In this document: one piece after another, positions 12,764 through 14,892 of the stretch
Layout: every line of letters begins with the position of its first letter
How positions within the stretch are numbered: the stretch's first letter is position 1
Assembly: GCA_041648495.1 (NCBI GenBank)
Contig: JBAZOW010000056.1
Span: forward strand, 1-14,892
Length of the DNA stretch: 14,892 nt
Source: Patulibacter sp041648495
GTDB lineage: Bacteria; Actinomycetota; Thermoleophilia; Solirubrobacterales; Solirubrobacteraceae
Direction: 5' to 3'
The notes under the pieces: generated by a model
Database searches by the model: none
What the model saw: only the letters and a program-made list of their open reading frames with translations
What the model was told of the DNA's origin: nothing
Program-made: the position numbers and the translations under genes

Positions 12764-13288
12764 ATGGGGATCCAGCAGGACGTACAGACGGTCGATCCGA
12801 GCACGGGTCAGCAACTTCGTAACCTGCCGCACGGGATGGTCCTCCGGCCGCTCACGACGCACGCCGACGAGCGCGGCACCGTGACGGAGCTGTACGACCC
12901 ACGCTGGGGCGTCAACGACGACCCGCTCGTGTTCTCCTACCTGTTCACGATCCGCCCCGGAGCCGCGAAGGGTTGGGGCGTCCACCGGCGTCACGAGGAC
13001 CGCTACGCCTTCCTCTCGGGCACGCTCGAGCTGGTCTTCTACGACGAGCGCGAGGAATCGCCGACGCACGGCCAGGAATCGCGCTTGTTCCTGCACGAGC
13101 ACGACCGTGCGCTGCTGGTCATCCCGCGCGGGGTGTGGCACGCGGAGCGCAACGTCGGGCAGACCGACGTAGCGGTCGTCAACTTCCCGACGATCCAGTA
13201 CGACCACACCTCGCCGGACAAGTACCGACTGCCGCTCGACACGGACGAGCTGCCGGTCGCGCTCGGCCCGGAGTGGACGGGCTGGTAG
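12764..13288 (+). CDS. RmlC-type cupin, dTDP-4-dehydrorhamnose 3,5-epimerase family
   Basis: A 174-residue cupin. Features of the RmlC family: THADERGTVTELYDPRWG (residues 32-49, the D-x-RG block), GVHRRHEDRYAFLSGTLEL (72-90) holding H74 at the place of the catalytic His, SPTHGQ (99-104), IPRGVWHAERN (120-130), then VVNFPTIQYDHTSPDKYRLP and DELPVALGPEW as the C-terminal block. True RmlC converts dTDP-4-keto-6-deoxyglucose to the lyxo epimer; the changed surroundings of the His (HRRHEDRY instead of RGLHYQ) mean the substrate could be a different nucleotide sugar. The frame is open far upstream (from 11591), but that overlaps the glycosyltransferase; ATG 12764 has TACTCT exactly six bases upstream. 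Its partner is likely the divergent GT2 gene. Confidence 0.88.
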   Translation: MGIQQDVQTVDPSTGQQLRNLPHGMVLRPLTTHADERGTVTELYDPRWGVNDDPLVFSYLFTIRPGAAKGWGVHRRHEDRYAFLSGTLELVFYDEREESPTHGQESRLFLHEHDRALLVIPRGVWHAERNVGQTDVAVVNFPTIQYDHTSPDKYRLPLDTDELPVALGPEWTGW

Positions 13289-13289
13289 C

Positions 13290-13305
13290 CGACGGAGGCC
13301 CGTCG
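13290..13305. terminator. Small GC hairpin between convergent genes
   Basis: CGACGG (13290-13295) and CCGTCG (13300-13305) form a six-base stem with loop AGGC, directly after the cupin stop at 13288 and 34 bases beyond the stop of the minus SDR. It is modest, and there is no T-tract. Confidence 0.4.
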
Positions 13306-13339
13306 CTCGTTGCGCCCCGGGTCGGCGAGACGGACGACC

Positions 13340-14113
13340 TCAGACTCCGGTGGTCACGCCGCCGTCGACCGAGATCGCGGTTCCCGTCACGTACCCCGAC
13401 CGCTCGTCCAGGAGGAAGTGCACGACCTCGGCGATCTCCTCGGCGCGGCCGTACCGCTTGAGCGCCGTGGTGCCGGCGAACATGTCGCGCGCGGCCGCGG
13501 GGTCGTCCGGATTGACCAGGCGCTCGATCCCCTGCATCAGCGGCGTATCGACCGGACCCGGACAGACGCAGTTGACCCGGATCGGCACGTCGGCGTTCTC
13601 CAGCGCGATGCTCTTCGTCAGGCCGAGCAGGCCGTGCTTCGAGGCCGTGTAGCCCGCGAGCATCCCGTAGCCCTGCAGGCTCGCCGTCGACCCGAGGTTG
13701 ACGATCGCTCCGCCCCCGGCAGCGCGCATGATCGGGATCGCCGCGTGCACCGCGTAGAACGTCCCGAGCAGGTTGGTGGCGATCACGCGTTCGAACTCGG
13801 CCACGTCGTACTCCTCGAGACGTGCCGACCGACCGTTGATCCCGGCATTGTTGACCAGCTGGTCGAGCCGGCCGTGCCGCTCCGCGACCCCGGAGATCCA
13901 CGCTGCGACGGCACTGCTGTCGCTGACGTCGACCGGAGTGAACTCGGCTCGACCGCCTGCCGCTTCGATCAGGCGAACGGTCTCCGCTCCCCCGTCCGGC
14001 GAGCGCGCCGAGACCGCGACGGTCGCACCTCCGGCGGCGAGTCGGATCGCGATCGCGCGGCCGATCCCTCCGGACGCCCCGGTGACCGCCGCGACGGGCC
14101 GCGCATCACCCAC
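13340..14113 (-). CDS. Classical short-chain dehydrogenase/reductase (SDR)
   Basis: A 257-residue classical SDR with every key residue: TGASGGIG (11-18) for the cofactor, R37 after the second strand (favouring NADP(H)), D62, NNAG (88-91), N114, and the triad S142, Y155, K159 in YTASK. The C-terminal FLLDERSGYVTGTAISVDGG is standard for 3-oxoacyl-ACP reductase-like members (FabG-like), but the substrate cannot be assigned. GTG 14113 has GGAGGA seven bases upstream; the frame extends further to 14248 only as Arg-rich text. It is divergent from the aldo/keto reductase across 294 bases; whether the two reductases share a substrate is open. Confidence 0.94.
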   Translation of the reverse strand: MGDARPVAAVTGASGGIGRAIAIRLAAGGATVAVSARSPDGGAETVRLIEAAGGRAEFTPVDVSDSSAVAAWISGVAERHGRLDQLVNNAGINGRSARLEEYDVAEFERVIATNLLGTFYAVHAAIPIMRAAGGGAIVNLGSTASLQGYGMLAGYTASKHGLLGLTKSIALENADVPIRVNCVCPGPVDTPLMQGIERLVNPDDPAAARDMFAGTTALKRYGRAEEIAEVVHFLLDERSGYVTGTAISVDGGVTTGV

Positions 14114-14407
14114 GGTTCCGTCCTCCGATGGTCGTCGGTTCCGGGCTGCTCGCTGCGTGCATCGCTCACCTGCTCGTCGAGGTCGGGCACCGTGGTTCGG
14201 GGCCGCTCGCGAGCACCGTACGGTCGGCGTCCGCGGCGATCTACGCACGCTTCCGCTAGCGCGGGTCGCTCGCTGCTTGCCGCGGTGCGCACCCCGCCGG
14301 CCGAACGACCGCCGTTCGTCCGTCTGCGACGCGGGGCGGTGCGGGCGTCCCGCTACGCTCGACTACGGCGTCTGCACCGGCAGCTTCCCCGCTGAAAGAG
14401 GTCCCCC
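14114..14407. other. 294-base divergent regulatory region between SDR and AKR
   Basis: It contains the SDR ribosome site (14121-14126), two abutting ten-base perfect palindromes, GCTCGCGAGC (14205-14214) and ACCGTACGGT (14215-14224), a third palindrome GGTGCGCACC (14284-14293), a -10-like TACGCT at 14354-14359 and the AKR ribosome site AGAGG at 14397-14401. The palindromes are possible operators. No gene is seen here. Confidence 0.45.
14121..14126 (-). promoter_or_regulatory. Ribosome binding site, SDR start 14113
   Basis: GGAGGA on the minus strand, seven bases before GTG 14113, decides this start over the upstream extension of the frame. Confidence 0.7.
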
Positions 14408-14892
14408 ATGACCACCGTCCCCACCCTGCCCCTCAACGACGGCCACGCGATTCCGCAGGTCGGCTACGGCGTGCTGATGATCCCGGACGACGAGACCGCG
14501 GCGGTGGTTACGACCGCGATCGAAGCCGGGTACCGCAGCATCGACACCGCGACGATCTACGGCAACGAAGCCGGTGTCGGCGCGGGGATCGCGTCGTCGG
14601 GCGTGCCGCGGGAGGAGCTGTTCGTCACGACCAAGCTCTGGAACACCGACCAGGGTGACGCCCGCGCGGCGTTCGAAGCGAGCCTCCAGCGGCTCGGCCT
14701 GGACTACGTCGACCTCTACATGATCCACTGGCCGATGCCCGCCCAGGACCAGTACGTGGAGGCCTGGCGGGTGCTGCAGCAGCTGCGCGACGAAGGACTG
14801 GTGCGCAGCATCGGCGTGTCGAACTTCGAGGTCCACCACCTGGAGCGGCTTCAGCGCGAGACCGGCGTGGTGCCCGCGGTCAACCAGATCGA
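14408..14892 (+). CDS. Aldo/keto reductase, C-terminus cut by right window edge
   Basis: The first 161 residues of a (beta/alpha)8-barrel aldo/keto reductase, about 60% of the usual length. Catalytic tetrad present: D46 and Y51 in DTATIYGNE, K76 in TTKLWNTD, H107 in YMIHWP. GVSNFEVHHLERL (136-148) is the family's fifth-strand block, and VNQIE is starting at the edge. The N-terminal LPLNDGHAIPQVGYGV and the length of the blocks resemble the 2,5-diketo-D-gluconate reductase branch (AKR5-like), which reduces carbonyls with NADPH. ATG 14408 has AGAGG six bases upstream. The bases encoding the NADPH-binding C-terminus lie outside the window. Confidence 0.93.
   Translation, partial: MTTVPTLPLNDGHAIPQVGYGVLMIPDDETAAVVTTAIEAGYRSIDTATIYGNEAGVGAGIASSGVPREELFVTTKLWNTDQGDARAAFEASLQRLGLDYVDLYMIHWPMPAQDQYVEAWRVLQQLRDEGLVRSIGVSNFEVHHLERLQRETGVVPAVNQI

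Noticed and set aside
1..14892. CRISPR array, tRNA or rRNA genes, intact transposase or integrase
   Set aside because: No regular repeat-spacer pattern, no cloverleaf or rRNA sequence and no DDE or integrase motif was seen on either strand by reading.

Overview
The window is high-GC bacterial DNA with actinobacterial gene style: GTG starts, several leaderless promoters, Sec-secreted proteins rich in Ala, Thr and Arg, and many small accessory enzymes. The secreted protein at 856-2481 ends in an Arg-rich beta domain of a kind I associate with Thermoleophilia (Solirubrobacter, Conexibacter and Patulibacter relatives). That placement is inference. There are no rRNA, tRNA or CRISPR genes and no intact transposase.

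Left part (1 to about 5320) is accessory in character. Base composition is lower (57% GC counted by hand for 4561-4620, against 68% for 13501-13560) and gene density is looser. It holds a protein of unknown function running off the left edge (minus strand), a secreted protein with a FlgD-like Ig region followed by a strong terminator, a lipoprotein, a small membrane-anchored unknown, and a cytoplasmic unknown with a HEPN-like R-x4-H motif. It ends in a degenerate tandem repeat with a perfect hairpin (5267-5314), which may mark an old mobile-element edge.

Middle (5362-8797) starts with a divergent tetR / atypical SDR pair sharing a 41-base intergenic region with two matching operator-like palindromes. 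Then come a secreted Cys-containing protein (minus), a GFA-family zinc protein (plus) and a LbetaH acetyltransferase (minus).

Right part (8859-14892) holds a YdeI/OmdA-family protein, a secreted Lys-rich protein, a putative glycolipid-binding protein next to a DUF2867-like protein, and a GT2 glycosyltransferase with a coiled-coil tail. The glycosyltransferase is divergent from an RmlC-type dTDP-sugar epimerase-like cupin, which points to surface polysaccharide work. A classical SDR and an aldo/keto reductase (cut by the right edge) close the window.

The most consistent hidden signal is a start-site rule. At least seven genes show a TANNNT hexamer followed by exactly six bases and then ATG or GTG, so their mRNAs are predicted to be leaderless. 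This rule also fixes several start codons. The other well-supported starts carry Shine-Dalgarno sequences.
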